Below are positions 10,101-19,620 of a DNA stretch of 40,755 bases, piece by piece. Made by a program: the position numbers and the translations under genes. Each line of letters starts with the position of its first letter. Position 1 is the stretch's first letter. The notes under the pieces were generated by a model, which searched no databases, was not told the origin of the DNA, and saw only the letters and a program-made list of their open reading frames with translations. The DNA comes from Mesorhizobium loti (GTDB lineage: Bacteria; Pseudomonadota; Alphaproteobacteria; Rhizobiales; Rhizobiaceae), in the NCBI RefSeq assembly GCF_001510895.1, contig NZ_LPWA01000136.1:1-40755 (forward strand). Reading direction: 5' to 3'.

Positions 10101-10663
10101 AGGCCGTGCATTGCGGCGCGCAGCTGATCCTGCGGTGGATTGTTGCCCGACCGGCGCCTCAGAATGCGACGCGGTCCTTCCGGCGGATCCGCCAGTATCT
10201 TTTGCAACCACCGGTCAAATGCCTGGTCAGCAAGCGTCTGTGATTCCTCTTCGGACAGCAATTTGAAAGCAGGATCGACGCCTGCCTCCAGTGGCCGTTC
10301 CCTCAGCAGGTCGCCACAGAACGCATGGATCGTGGAAATGCGGGCTAGCTCCAGCTCCTCAAGTGCCCGGTCGAGCCTTGACCTTTCGACCGGGTCAACC
10401 GCCGCCCGTCGCGCCTTTTCTATCTCGAGGCGCAGACGGAGCTTCATTTCGCCCGCGGCAGGCTCGGTGAACGTCACGGCAACAGTGCGTGCGAGCGTGC
10501 CCACCCCGAGACGGACCATCGAAACAATGCGCCCGACAAGGGCAGTCGTCTTGCCAGTACCTGCGGCCGCTTCGACGAAGAACGTTGTTGCGAACTCAGT
10601 GGCGATAGCCTCGCGCTCAGCTGCATCGTGGAGTTTCACCGGTGGATCAACATTGAGGGTCAT
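7173..10663 (-). CDS. AddA-like UvrD helicase plus PD-(D/E)XK nuclease, frameshifted
   Basis: Together the two reading frames encode about 1163 residues, the usual AddA size. The N-terminal frame (10663 to about 9336) has Walker A EAAAGTGKTT, ISTIHAFCGDLLRERP, VDEFQDTDPLQAEIL and VGDPKQAIYRFRRADVSLYE. The C-terminal frame (about 9338 to 7173) continues GAQLLRLSTSFRAPPSIQ, then TVHKAKGLEFPVV, YVAATRAQELLVV and a nuclease motif VVDFKTDREF. The frames join near the CCC at 9334-9336; one extra base there gives an unbroken protein. It overlaps the AddB-like stop (ATGA). The pair should unwind and degrade linear DNA. Whether it is a second host recombination enzyme or an anti-phage device is not known. 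Confidence 0.85.
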
Positions 10664-13600
10664 TTGACGTCCCTCAAACTCGTAAGGGGTCTCAATCTCT
10701 CTTGCGGCTTGCGCGCGACGCGGAGTTCCTCATAGGGACCGCAGACCGCGCGATAATCGCATCGGTCGCACTCGCCTTTGGCTGGCGCGGGGGCAAGAAA
10801 CGGACTCTCTAGCGCCGTCTTGATGGTCGTTGCGACATGGGTGGCAGCGTCCCGGGCAAAATCATCGAGCTCCACGAGGACTTCGGAGAAGCCTCCGGTC
10901 GAAGTCGAGAAGTAGAGCCGGCCACCCACCACATCCTGGTTGAACAGCTTTTCAGCAGCGAGAGCATAAAGCACTGGTTGCAGGGTTTGGCCGCCGTTGA
11001 TCACCTGATCGGATTTCGCCGTGGCCTTGCCTGTTTTGTGGTCGGTTACTCGAAGCAGGCCCGCCTGCTGGCGCTCGACAAGATCGATCGATCCTCGCAG
11101 ACTGATGCCGCAATCCAGAAGCACCGGCTCGTCGACTGAGGCCGGGTCCCGATCATGAGGGTCGCCTCCACGATCTTTGAGACCAAAGGCAAACTCAAAA
11201 TGAATTGGAACAAAGCCGGACGTGTCCTCACTCCATCGTCGGAGCCATTCCCGCATGTCGCCGCGAATGGCTGAAACGCCGTTCTCCCAGACGCGCTCAA
11301 TGGCAGGCGCGAACTCGTCGCGGTATCTGCCTGCCACTGCGGCAATGATTGCGTCCAGCTCAAGATACGCTTGAGCGAGATTGTTCGATGCGACAGGGAG
11401 CATGCCCTTGTCTCGAAGCTGCCCGAGAAGTTCGAAGTGGATATCGTGGATCAGCGATCCGCGCTGCAGCGGGTCAAGGACGTCGACCGAGACCGGGACT
11501 TCGCGCGGCGACAGGCCGTGGATGGCCTTGAGAAAGAAGCGATAGGGGCATTGCGCGTAAGCTTGGAGCGACGTGGGCGAATAGCTCCGCTGCGCAAAGC
11601 CATGCGGGTCGAGTGCACCACGTGTGGCGGGCCCCGCGACGAGCAGGCCGTCAGCTGGCGTCCAACTGCGCTTCCAGCGCAGGAATCGGTTGCGCAAGGC
11701 GCGCGCGAGGTGCCGATTGGCAGTCACTAGATACCGGGCTGCCCCGGTGGTCTCCGCTCTCCCCTTTGTCAGGTCGGCCAGTACCGAAAGATCATGCTCG
11801 GCATCATCGATGGCCGCCTTAGGATCAAGCGGAGCGGGCCAGCCCAGTCGGCTCTCTGATGCCGCTTCAGCGCGACGTCCCAACTCGGCGAAGTCGGGGA
11901 GGCGACCTTCCGCAGCTCGAAGAGCTTCAAGAGCATAGAATGAGGGGACGCGAGGGCGCGCCTGATCGAGGTCGATACGCGGAAACGAAAGGCAAACTCT
12001 TTTCTCGGCCGCTCCTATGGCTAGCCCCAGGGCCACGCGCTCATTCTCGAGGCGGCTCGGATTGGTTGCGAGGTCTTGATCGAGCTGAACGCGCTTCACA
12101 TCGAGCAGGAGAGGCTCCTCAATGATCTTTTGCGGGAACATTTTTTCGGCCATGCCCGGCACGAAAACAGCGTCGAATGAAAGTCCGCGCGCTGCCTCGA
12201 TCGGCCCAATGAATACGCAGCCATAGCGCGAGGTCGTAGGTGGGGTGAATGTCTCGAGCAGCAGACCGCGCAGCACGCCAAGTACGTCGTTCACGCCGAC
12301 GGGACCCGCGTCAGACATTGGCGCCAATTCAGCAAGGATGGACAAGATTCGGTCGGGGCGGCGGATCGATCGCGTCGCGAGCGCGGACAGAGCTTCCAGC
12401 CAGACACCCCAGGATGCACTCGAAGGCAGGGCGGCGAGCTCCGAAATCAAAGGCAGTGCGTAAGCGGAGAAATGCTTGATTTCCTCGAACGCTCGTGCCG
12501 CACGATCGGCACCGGATTCGTCATCTTCTTCCTGTTCAGCGGCGAGCCGCAGCCCATTCTCGAGCCCTTCGAGCCGACGTCGCCATCGGTCCAGCCCGCC
12601 GATCACCGCAGCATCGACAAGAAGGCGCTCCCAGCGCCAAGGAGCGCGCAACGAGCCGCTTACCACCGGGCGATCAACACCGCCTTCGTCGTCTGTCTCC
12701 TGAGCTGGGGATGACGGGACCGCGGTACCCGACGCGAGGACGGCTTCCTCGTTGTCCGGTGCCACCCAGGACTCCGCCTGCGGCACAGCCTGCGGGGGGG
12801 TGCCGTCCACCTCTGCGTCCGGAACCTGTCCGAGAGCGAGATATTCGGCAAACTGCTGAGCCGACAGATTGTCTGCTGCGCATTCCAGAAGCGCGCAAAA
12901 GGCTCGCCCGCTGGGGTCCGGCCGAACGGCACCGCGAGCAAAATGCACCGGGACATCCGCTCGCGCAAACGCCTCTGCGAGATGCGCGCGATAATCTGCA
13001 GGCGAGCGCAACAGTACGGCCATTCGATCGAAGCTGAGGCCGGTGTCCGCGAGCGCGAGGACCTGGCGAACGATCTCGACGCACTCGCGGTTCTCGCCCG
13101 GTGCTGAGAAAACTTCGACGATGCTGGCATCTGCCGGCCGAGGTGCCGTGTCGCGCCCATTGAAGAGGTTACGCTGAAGGTTGGAGAGCAGGCTCTCCCC
13201 CTGCTCAGGGGTGCCGTCTAGGTCGTCGCAAGGTACGCCCAAGCCGACGCGTACCTTGGCAGCGCTCTCCGTGTCGCTGCCCGGTACTGTGACCAACATC
13301 GCAGGCGCGACGCTGGCGATCGTGCTGATTAGTTGAAGCTCCCCCTTATTGCTCAGAGGCAGATCGAGCAGAACGATAGGCATCCCTGCGAACCGATGCA
13401 GGCGCTTTTGCAAGGCCTCATCTGCGAGTGCGAGCAATCGCGCGAGATCGCAGTATCGCTTTTCAGTGAGCTCCGCCTCGTAGGCTCCAACGATCGGGGC
13501 AAGGTCCGGCGCGATCGTTGAAAGAGCATCGGAGTTAACGCCGGCGAGGCGAAGCTCGCTGAGCATGTCGACGATGGAGCCGTGAAAGCCTGGAGTGCCC

Positions 13601-13935
13601 GCGACGGATTGGTAGACACCAAGTTTGCCCTTGCCCCGAAGGCGATGAATCAAGCCGGTGACCATCGCATCCATCGAGACTCGACTGATCGGAACAAGCT
13701 CATGCTGAGCGAGCAAAGGCCCGGCGACGGCGCGAACGAACTGCGCCCAGCTATGGCGATGCCAACCGAATGACACACCATTCGTTCGCGCAGCATTGCG
13801 AGCGAGTTCACCCGCCGCAGCGAGCGTGGCACCGACGATCAAGACCTCCTCGTCCTTGCCCCGCTCACGAAGCCAGTCCCGGGCATGCCCAAGCCGCCGC
13901 CCAGCCGACACGGACATGATGACTTTGGTGCTCAT
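10660..13935 (-). CDS. AddB-like PD-(D/E)XK nuclease/inactive helicase with iron-sulfur cysteines
   Basis: The protein is 1091 residues. Its N-terminal two thirds look like a degraded helicase: I see no canonical Walker A near the start, but GPIEAARGLSFDAVFVPGMAE resembles a helicase motif. The C-terminal region is an AddB-type nuclease: SYSPTSLQAYAQCPYRFF, then SIDLVER, VTDHKTGKA, and a final CX2CX5C cluster in CDRCDYRAVC. With the earlier cysteine this could hold a 4Fe-4S cluster. It is encoded directly before the AddA-like helicase and overlaps it, so the two are co-translated partners. Its place among CBASS and AbiE genes suggests a mobile or defence-linked version rather than the host addB. 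Confidence 0.85.
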   Translation of the reverse strand: MSTKVIMSVSAGRRLGHARDWLRERGKDEEVLIVGATLAAAGELARNAARTNGVSFGWHRHSWAQFVRAVAGPLLAQHELVPISRVSMDAMVTGLIHRLRGKGKLGVYQSVAGTPGFHGSIVDMLSELRLAGVNSDALSTIAPDLAPIVGAYEAELTEKRYCDLARLLALADEALQKRLHRFAGMPIVLLDLPLSNKGELQLISTIASVAPAMLVTVPGSDTESAAKVRVGLGVPCDDLDGTPEQGESLLSNLQRNLFNGRDTAPRPADASIVEVFSAPGENRECVEIVRQVLALADTGLSFDRMAVLLRSPADYRAHLAEAFARADVPVHFARGAVRPDPSGRAFCALLECAADNLSAQQFAEYLALGQVPDAEVDGTPPQAVPQAESWVAPDNEEAVLASGTAVPSSPAQETDDEGGVDRPVVSGSLRAPWRWERLLVDAAVIGGLDRWRRRLEGLENGLRLAAEQEEDDESGADRAARAFEEIKHFSAYALPLISELAALPSSASWGVWLEALSALATRSIRRPDRILSILAELAPMSDAGPVGVNDVLGVLRGLLLETFTPPTTSRYGCVFIGPIEAARGLSFDAVFVPGMAEKMFPQKIIEEPLLLDVKRVQLDQDLATNPSRLENERVALGLAIGAAEKRVCLSFPRIDLDQARPRVPSFYALEALRAAEGRLPDFAELGRRAEAASESRLGWPAPLDPKAAIDDAEHDLSVLADLTKGRAETTGAARYLVTANRHLARALRNRFLRWKRSWTPADGLLVAGPATRGALDPHGFAQRSYSPTSLQAYAQCPYRFFLKAIHGLSPREVPVSVDVLDPLQRGSLIHDIHFELLGQLRDKGMLPVASNNLAQAYLELDAIIAAVAGRYRDEFAPAIERVWENGVSAIRGDMREWLRRWSEDTSGFVPIHFEFAFGLKDRGGDPHDRDPASVDEPVLLDCGISLRGSIDLVERQQAGLLRVTDHKTGKATAKSDQVINGGQTLQPVLYALAAEKLFNQDVVGGRLYFSTSTGGFSEVLVELDDFARDAATHVATTIKTALESPFLAPAPAKGECDRCDYRAVCGPYEELRVARKPQERLRPLTSLRDVK

Positions 13936-13966
13936 CGCTTCCGGTCACCCTCAGATACAGCTCCGT

Positions 13967-15079
13967 CTAACCTAGTGGATGGTCCCGCGGATCGGGCGTG
14001 AGATAGCTCTCAAGCGCCTCGATGCTCGCCATAACGTCGGTGAAAGCGGGCGGCGTTCCGAAGATCATCGCCGACATCCGCTCGTAGTCCGCGGCGAGCT
14101 TGGCGCGCATGTCTTCCGTCGGAACCAGGCGATAGCTGCCGGGTACCGCGCGGTCGTAGCGATGATCGGGTGCGCGGAACATCAGCTCCTTGTGCTGTCG
14201 GCAGGCTTCGGCGAGCTCGCGCAGCGATGCCGTTGCGATACCGTAGTCGGGATGTGTCCATATCTGATGGACGTCGTAGTAGTGACGCGAGTACCGGTTG
14301 AGGTCGGGCACGGGCCGTTCGGGATTGGCGTCCTGCCGACGCTTCTCCGTCATCTCCGTCATTGCATGCAGGATCAGGACCTTCTCCCAGAAGGTCCGCT
14401 CCGGCTTGACCGTGGTCACGTTCCGAACGGTGAGGTCCGCCGGTTCCGGCATCTCGGAAGCGATGTAGGGCACGATCTCCCGCGCCTCAGTCGGCTCGGG
14501 ATCGGGACGCGCACCGCCCTCGATGCGGACGGCGGCCTGGACATAGCTGTTCGCGGACTCGAATACGCTTCTGTAGCCGACCACGAGAATGTCGAGCGCG
14601 TCCTTGTTGCGGTAAAGATCAAAGCCGAAGCCCAGCGAAAAATGTCCACGCCGCTCGGCCGCTTCCTCGACAGAAGCGATCTCCCTTGTCAGCATGTCTC
14701 TGAGCGGTCCAGAGATGTATTGGCGCGCCGCCTCGTCCACTTTCTCGGCGAGCGCGCGTTGCTGCTGATTGACGGAGGGCAGGGCGGCTATATCGGCTTC
14801 CAGCGGAACATGAAGATCGGCCTTGTAGATGCCGATGTCGATGTCTTCGGAGAACCGGCGGATCAATCCATACGCCTTGCTCAGGCTGGTGCCGCCCTTG
14901 AAATAGAGCCCTATCGGATCGTCGCCGCGACGGTTGAACAGGAAGTCGAGCACCCAGCAGACATAGAGATCCTTTTCGACATTGGCCGCCTGGGTGCCCA
15001 AATGGGCGGCTGCCGCCTCGAAGAGCGCGCGGCGTTCATCGACGCTGGAGCGGAGGATCTCAATGAACGTCTGCTGCAT
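13967..15079 (-). CDS. abiEii: AbiEii-type nucleotidyltransferase toxin
   Basis: This 370-residue protein starts MQQTFIEILRSSVDERRALF. It has the nucleotidyltransferase core YFKGGTSLSKAYG (GGTS at 62-65) with acidic residues D79 and D81 in FSEDIDIGI, then KPERTFWEKVLILHAM, typical of AbiEii/DUF1814. AbiE is a two-gene abortive-infection and toxin-antitoxin system in which AbiEii is the toxin and AbiEi the antitoxin and repressor. The ATG at 15079 lies inside the end of abiEi (20-bp overlap). A longer frame to 15286 exists but its extra 69 residues are basic shadow sequence of abiEi. Confidence 0.9.
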   Translation of the reverse strand: MQQTFIEILRSSVDERRALFEAAAAHLGTQAANVEKDLYVCWVLDFLFNRRGDDPIGLYFKGGTSLSKAYGLIRRFSEDIDIGIYKADLHVPLEADIAALPSVNQQQRALAEKVDEAARQYISGPLRDMLTREIASVEEAAERRGHFSLGFGFDLYRNKDALDILVVGYRSVFESANSYVQAAVRIEGGARPDPEPTEAREIVPYIASEMPEPADLTVRNVTTVKPERTFWEKVLILHAMTEMTEKRRQDANPERPVPDLNRYSRHYYDVHQIWTHPDYGIATASLRELAEACRQHKELMFRAPDHRYDRAVPGSYRLVPTEDMRAKLAADYERMSAMIFGTPPAFTDVMASIEALESYLTPDPRDHPLG

Positions 15080-15800
15080 GATCGCCCTTCGCCGTTTCCG
15101 ACGCCGGCGCGCTTTCGGTTTGATCCTCGGCGATCCGGCGCGTGATGGTCTCGACCAGCGGATACATCCAGGCGGGGACCGCGTGAATATTCTCGCGCAG
15201 GTCCTCGGCGATCCTGTTTTGATCGGGATTGCGTGACAGGTAGCGGACGATGCCGTTGACGGCTGCCTCGAGGCTCGATCGCTCATCCCGAAACCATGCC
15301 AGCGCCTGGACCACCCGCATCGCCGGCCGCCCCGCCCAGAACGCCGTCTTGGCGGAGATGCGCTTGAAATCGAGCTTGTAGATCACCGGCGTCGTCGCCT
15401 TCGGATCGCCGGCGTTCGCCTCGATCTCGATTGTTCGAGGGTAGGTATCGGCATGAATCGTCGAGCGCGCCGGCACCGCCGTCGTCAGGCCGAGATCGTT
15501 CGCGGCGGTCATCCCGTCGACAAGGACGCGCAGCTTGTCGCGCCGTGCAATGGCGTCGACGAACGAGGCGCGCGGCGGAAACACCATCTTGCCGGTCAGC
15601 TTGCTGACGCTGGGCTTGTCGTAGAGGCCGCGATAGGGACGGCGGATGTCGCCGCGCCGGGTCAGTCGCTGCAGCGCCTTCTCGACGGCGTTCGGTGTGC
15701 CGATATCGAGAAAGTCGGCGCGCGACCACACGCCGGACGGCGCCGCCTGGGTGATCCGGTCGTGAATGCGGTCGAGCGTGTCCGAGGTCGGGTCTGGCAT
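15060..15800 (-). CDS. abiEi: AbiEi antitoxin/repressor
   Basis: This 246-residue protein has an N-terminal winged-helix region (GVWSRADFLDIGTPNAVEKA, then LTRRGDIRRPYRGLYDKP), typical of AbiEi proteins. The C-terminal half (AVPARSTIHADTYPRTIEIE, then IYKLDFKRIS and KTAFWAGRPAMRVVQALAWF) matches the family's conserved antitoxin region. It should bind its own promoter and neutralise AbiEii. A GTG at 15809 is an alternative start. Upstream lie a strong promoter and two palindromes that are very likely its operators. Confidence 0.88.
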   Translation of the reverse strand: MPDPTSDTLDRIHDRITQAAPSGVWSRADFLDIGTPNAVEKALQRLTRRGDIRRPYRGLYDKPSVSKLTGKMVFPPRASFVDAIARRDKLRVLVDGMTAANDLGLTTAVPARSTIHADTYPRTIEIEANAGDPKATTPVIYKLDFKRISAKTAFWAGRPAMRVVQALAWFRDERSSLEAAVNGIVRYLSRNPDQNRIAEDLRENIHAVPAWMYPLVETITRRIAEDQTESAPASETAKGDHAADVH

Positions 15801-15814
15801 GTGAGTCACCGTTT

Positions 15815-15898
15815 CTGACCGAAGATTATATATAAAAATTGGTCAGTAGCAATCGGTGTCGGCGTGCTGACCAGAATTTGTATTCAAACTTTGGTCAG
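15815..15898 (-). promoter_or_regulatory. abiE promoter with two 32-bp AbiEi operator palindromes
   Basis: Two inverted repeats share the same arms, CTGACC and GGTCAG, separated by 20 bp: 15815-15846 and 15867-15898. Both span exactly 32 bp and their starts are 52 bp apart, about five helical turns. A minus-strand promoter, TTGCTA (15847-15852), a 16-bp spacer and TATAAT (15825-15830), lies across the proximal palindrome, so a bound repressor would block RNA polymerase. AbiEi proteins are known to bind paired inverted repeats cooperatively, which fits. Confidence 0.8.
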
Positions 15899-15970
15899 CG
15901 TCCCGCCCAATTCCTTCCCCGACGTTGTGTCGTCAGCGATCGCAATCGGCGTTGCGGAGTGAAGGATCCG

Positions 15971-16125
15971 CCTGATGCGTTTGATGTGATCACCATCGGC
16001 GGCAGCTATGCGGAATGGCGGTCGCCTTGCAGTTGCTCCGCGCGCGCCACCATGTGCTCGTGGTCGACGCCGGTCGGCGGCGCGATCGTGTTGCAAGCCC
16101 TTCACATGGCCTAGGCGTGGTCCGG
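15971..16125 (+). pseudogene. Remnant of an FAD/NAD(P)-dependent oxidoreductase (thioredoxin-reductase-like)
   Basis: The short stretch encodes DAFDVITIGGSYA and then, after a one-base loss at the GG of 16012-16013, GMAVALQLLRARHHVLVVDAG in the next frame. This is the N-terminal FAD-binding fold of thioredoxin-reductase-like flavoproteins (GGSYAGM, then VVDAG). Only about 50 of some 300 residues remain, followed by unrelated sequence. It sits between the abiE operators and the next backbone gene, marking a boundary where DNA was lost or inserted. Confidence 0.7.
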
Positions 16126-16170
16126 CATCCGCCATCGCCGCACCTGGTCGATCGAGGTCGGGTTGCCGCG

Positions 16171-17124
16171 TCAAAACAGCATCAGCTCCGGTGACGGCTT
16201 CGCCGCGTCGCTGCGGATGACGGTGCCTACGAACGACTCTTCGATCTGCTTGCGCTTCGCGGCCGGCCAGCCCTCGAGATGGGCCGGCGACACGAAGAAA
16301 TTCTCGGCGCGGTCGACGATCATGTGCGAGAGCGCGAGAAGACGCTCGTCCCCGCCCTTCAGGAAGACCGGCGCGACATAACGCCGGGCCTGGCCGGACT
16401 GCTCCTTCGGATAGCTGACAATGACGGCGGTTTCCGTTGCCGATGTCGGGATGACATTGAGCGTCACGCCCGCGAAGCGCTTGCCCCACTGCCTGTCGTC
16501 GACGGAAAAGAAGGAGGACGAAGCCAGCACTGGCTTGCGATGCTCGATCACGAAGGTCGAATGGCAGATTTCCGCAAACCGCTCCTTCACCAGCGGCCGA
16601 TCGTAGAATTCGAGGCGATGCTTCCACACGCCCCAGGCCTTCATCATGTGCCCGGTCGCCTCCATCATCGCCGCCGACGGCGCGTCCTTGGGAACGACGC
16701 CAGTCGCGATCTGCCGCTGCAGCGTCGTCTGCAGCCGCATCGCCGCCTCCATCACGACGTGGAGCTCGCGTGTGACCGACCGGTAGGCGATCAGGAACAG
16801 CTGCTCTTCATCCTTGAGCGACAGCGGCCTGGTGTCGATCGGCTTGAAGATGTCCGTGTCGTGATGCCCGCAGAAGCCCGGAAACGTCGAGGCCTGGTTG
16901 CGCCCGGCCTTCTCGAAGGCGCATTGCGGGGCGCCGTTCCTGACCCGCATGCGCATCTCGTAGACATGGTTGTCGTCGGCGATCAGGCCGAGTGATGTCG
17001 CGTTCTGAACGGAATGCGCGCTGATGGCCGGCGCCGTGCAGGAGAGCGTCGGTTCCAGGCATTTCTCGAAACGGACCTTCATCGTCTTGAAGAAGTCCGA
17101 AATGTTCGATTGCGCTTGCGCCAA
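16171..17124 (-). CDS. Conserved hypothetical protein with possible zinc-binding Cys/His residues
   Basis: I cannot name this 317-residue protein. Its N-terminal region has C22, C29 and H37 (SCTAPAISAHSVQ) and, later, C85 and H87/H88 in STFPGFCGHHD. This spacing recalls a zinc-binding module seen in a family of uncharacterised bacterial proteins. The middle is largely helical (DEEQLFLIAYRSVTRELHVV) and the C-terminus ends SPELMLF. The start is a TTG preceded by GGGGGA; a later ATG at 17082 is possible. It is on the strand opposite to the following backbone genes. Confidence 0.6.
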   Translation of the reverse strand: MAQAQSNISDFFKTMKVRFEKCLEPTLSCTAPAISAHSVQNATSLGLIADDNHVYEMRMRVRNGAPQCAFEKAGRNQASTFPGFCGHHDTDIFKPIDTRPLSLKDEEQLFLIAYRSVTRELHVVMEAAMRLQTTLQRQIATGVVPKDAPSAAMMEATGHMMKAWGVWKHRLEFYDRPLVKERFAEICHSTFVIEHRKPVLASSSFFSVDDRQWGKRFAGVTLNVIPTSATETAVIVSYPKEQSGQARRYVAPVFLKGGDERLLALSHMIVDRAENFFVSPAHLEGWPAAKRKQIEESFVGTVIRSDAAKPSPELMLF

Positions 17125-17435
17125 GAATGTTCCCCCAAGCGTCGTTGATCTGTCAGCCTCCTAACCGGCGATCGTTGCGCCGGCAACGCCGTCGCGGCTC
17201 TCCTGACGAGGCCGCAACGGCGCGCTCGGGATGATTGTGCTTTCCAGGCCGGTTGTCTGGGCGGCTCTGTCGCTGGATAGTTCCGCGGCGGTGCATCCGG
17301 GAGAGGGGGCGGGCAGGATTTTGGCGTCGCCCTGCGGGCCGGGCTGTTGGCGGAGCTGAAGCCCCGAACGGGTCTTCACCCTTCGGGCGGCCATCCCTGA
17401 CGCGGAGCGGCAGCGTCGTGCAGAAGGAGGGCTGC
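17125..17435. other. Intergenic leader
   Basis: About 310 bases without a supported gene between two divergent genes. It is GC-rich and ends with AGGAGG, the ribosome-binding site of the next gene. I see no clear promoter hexamers or stable terminator. Confidence 0.4.
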
Positions 17436-17714
17436 ATGCTGGGTGTGATCCGGCGATGGGTCGAGCGCAGGCGGGCGATCCGCCGCCGCTGGCAGGCGGC
17501 TGCGCGCGTCCTCGTCGCAGCCGACGAGGTCAATGCCTATTACGAGGCGCAGCGCCGTGCGGCTCGCGCGCGGGTGCGCGGCGACGGCCAGGAATTCTTC
17601 CACTGGGCCAAGGTGGCGGCCGAGATCGCCCGGCTGTCGCCGCGGGCAGAGATGGACATCGCCGTCGTCCGCGCCATCGCGGCCGATGAAGAGCGGCGCG
17701 GGGGCCGAGGCTAG
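17436..17714 (+). CDS. Small conserved protein of unknown function
   Basis: This 92-residue protein begins MLGVIRRWVERRRAIRRRWQ, is strongly basic at the N-terminus, and has a helical region around VLVAADEVNAYYEAQRRAAR followed by GQEFFHWAKVAAEIARLS. A longer frame upstream exists, but the ATG at 17436 has an AGGAGG site six bases before it. Similar small proteins occur near the TOPRIM gene on rhizobial mobile elements as far as I recall. No function is known. Confidence 0.7.
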   Translation: MLGVIRRWVERRRAIRRRWQAAARVLVAADEVNAYYEAQRRAARARVRGDGQEFFHWAKVAAEIARLSPRAEMDIAVVRAIAADEERRGGRG

Positions 17715-17912
17715 AGGCTCCTGCCGCTTGCGCGCCGCGGCCGGCAAGGGAAGCTGTGCCGCGGCCCTGCAGCTTTCGACATTCCAACATTCGCTAGTTG
17801 CGGGCCGCGCCCTTGCCCGCCTTGCTCTTCGCGGCTTGCCGGATCTTGCCCCGAACAGATCGGGGCGGAATACCGGGCAGGAAGGAGCGCGCGGAGATCC
17901 GCGCGGGCGAGG

Positions 17913-18883
17913 ATGGAAAAGGCAGAGCTGGAAGAGCTGAAGGACAAGGTGCCCTGCGCCGCCGTGCTGGAGCATGAGGGTTTCGCCGTCGATGTGAAGG
18001 AGAGCACGCGCAAGGCGATGAAATATCGACGCGAGGCCGCGATCGTCATCGTCATCCACGGCGGCAAGGGCTGGTTCGACCCGCTCTCGGACGGCAAGGG
18101 CGACGTCTTCAGCCTGGTCGAGCATCTGAAGGGCTGTTCCTTCGTCGAGGCCATGGACGCGGTAGCGGCGCTGGTCGGCTTCGTTCCGTCCGCGCCGGTC
18201 TGGCAGCACACGTCCCGCGGCCGTGAGCCCGAGCGTTCCATCGCCGAACGCTGGCAGGCGCGGCGCCGGCCATGGTGCGGATCGGCGGCCTGGCGCTATC
18301 TCAGTGGTGTCCGCCATCTTCCCGAGCTGTCATCCGCGCCGCGATCACGGCCGACCTGCTGCGCGAGGGACCGCATGGCAGCATGTGGGCGGCGCACCGC
18401 GGTGCCGACGGCGCGGTGACAGGCTGGGAAGAGCGGGGGCCGGACTGGCGCGGCTTTGCCACCGGCGGCGCCAAGCTGCTGTTCCGCCTCGGTCCAGGTG
18501 ATGCGCCCCGGATTTGCGTGACCGAGGCGGCGATCGACGCCATGAGCCTAGCGGCCATCGAGCATCTTCGCCCCGACACGCTCTATCTCAGCACCGGCGG
18601 CGGCTGGTCGCCGGTCACGGCCGCGGCGCTTCTGGCTGTCGCCACAACGCCGGGCGTGCATCTTGTCGCGGCGACCGACAACAACACGCAGGGCGACGCC
18701 TATGCCGGCCGGCTGGTCGCGCTCGCCGCCGAGGCTGGCTGCAGCGCCGAACGGCTATGTCCCGCGGCCGACGACTGGAACGCCGATCTCAAGAAACAGG
18801 AGCAGGAAACAGAGGAGAGGAGGAGGGAGGCCGAGTGCCGCATGCCCGCCGGCCGCGTCAAGGGTGAAGCTTCGCCCGGCTGA
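17913..18883 (+). CDS. DUF3991/TOPRIM-domain protein (primase-like), frameshifted
   Basis: The first frame encodes MEKAELEELKDKVPCAAVLE, HGGKGWFDPLSDGKGDVFSL and a short helical region ending WRYLSGVRHLPE, a DUF3991-type N-terminus. The second frame, to 18883, encodes VIRAAITADLLREG and then a TOPRIM-like fold: ICVTEAAIDAMSLAAIE, with E as the first acidic residue, YLSTGGGW and VAATDNNTQGDAYA. The frames meet at 18329, where CTGTC in place of CTGGTC would restore one protein of about 323 residues. TOPRIM proteins of this kind probably help prime DNA synthesis during element replication or transfer. The frame break may be a sequence error. Confidence 0.8.
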
Positions 18884-19007
18884 CGCCGGCCCCTGACCCG
18901 CCCGGACGGAGAGGCGGCCGCGGGGGAGGGGTCCGGAAGGGCCGAAGACGATGGTGATCCAAGGGGATGAACCGCGCTCCGGCCCGGACAAGGCCAGGGA
19001 GCCTGCC

Positions 19008-19610
19008 ATGATCCTTCAATCCTCCATCCGCAAGGTCTATTTCGGCGTCGCCGACCGGCGGCAGATGTATCGCCTGTTCGACCGCCATGCCGCACGGCCG
19101 AACCGCTGGCAGGGCGACGACAGCGCGCTCTTCGCCGGCGAGTGGTTCGAGCTCGGCAGGGCCGAGCACGACCATATGCTCGAGCTCCTGCCGCCGCTCT
19201 GGATGCGCGGCGAGATGTTCGCGCTCGGCGAGTTCCTCACCGGCAGCGTCACCAGCGTGTTCTACACGCTCAGGATCGACGGCAGGACACGGCATTTCCA
19301 CGCCTATTGCGACCTGGCGCAGGCCGGCTCTCCGGTCGAAACCCGCGACGCCATCGTCGAGCGCGAGTCCCGGCCGGTGGAGGCGATGACGCATGCGGAG
19401 CGGCTCGAACATATCTGGAGCGCCACGCATGACGCGTATCGCGGCTATGCCGGCGAGCGCTTTCCGGCGCTGCATCGCGGCAAGCGCACCGTCCTCGTCT
19501 ATTGCGCGGGGCGGACCGAGCTCAAGCTGCTCCAGGACCTCACCGACGAGGAGATCGCGGCCAAGCTGCCGGTGCATCTGAGGCACCTGACCCTGCCGGC
19601 AGCGGCATGA
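19008..19610 (+). CDS. DUF1419-family protein
   Basis: The 200-residue protein starts MILQSSIRKVYFGVADRRQM and has RPNRWQGDDSALFAGEWFEL, LLPPLWMRGEMFALGEFLTG and SVTSVFYTLRIDG, a pattern I recognise as DUF1419, found on alphaproteobacterial plasmids. Its function is unknown. The ATG at 19008 is preferred to 18951 because AGGGAG lies just upstream and the family starts there. It follows the TOPRIM gene by about 125 bp and precedes the next gene by 10 bp, so it probably shares its transcript. Confidence 0.75.
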   Translation: MILQSSIRKVYFGVADRRQMYRLFDRHAARPNRWQGDDSALFAGEWFELGRAEHDHMLELLPPLWMRGEMFALGEFLTGSVTSVFYTLRIDGRTRHFHAYCDLAQAGSPVETRDAIVERESRPVEAMTHAERLEHIWSATHDAYRGYAGERFPALHRGKRTVLVYCAGRTELKLLQDLTDEEIAAKLPVHLRHLTLPAAA

Positions 19611-19620
19611 GGGGGCGGCG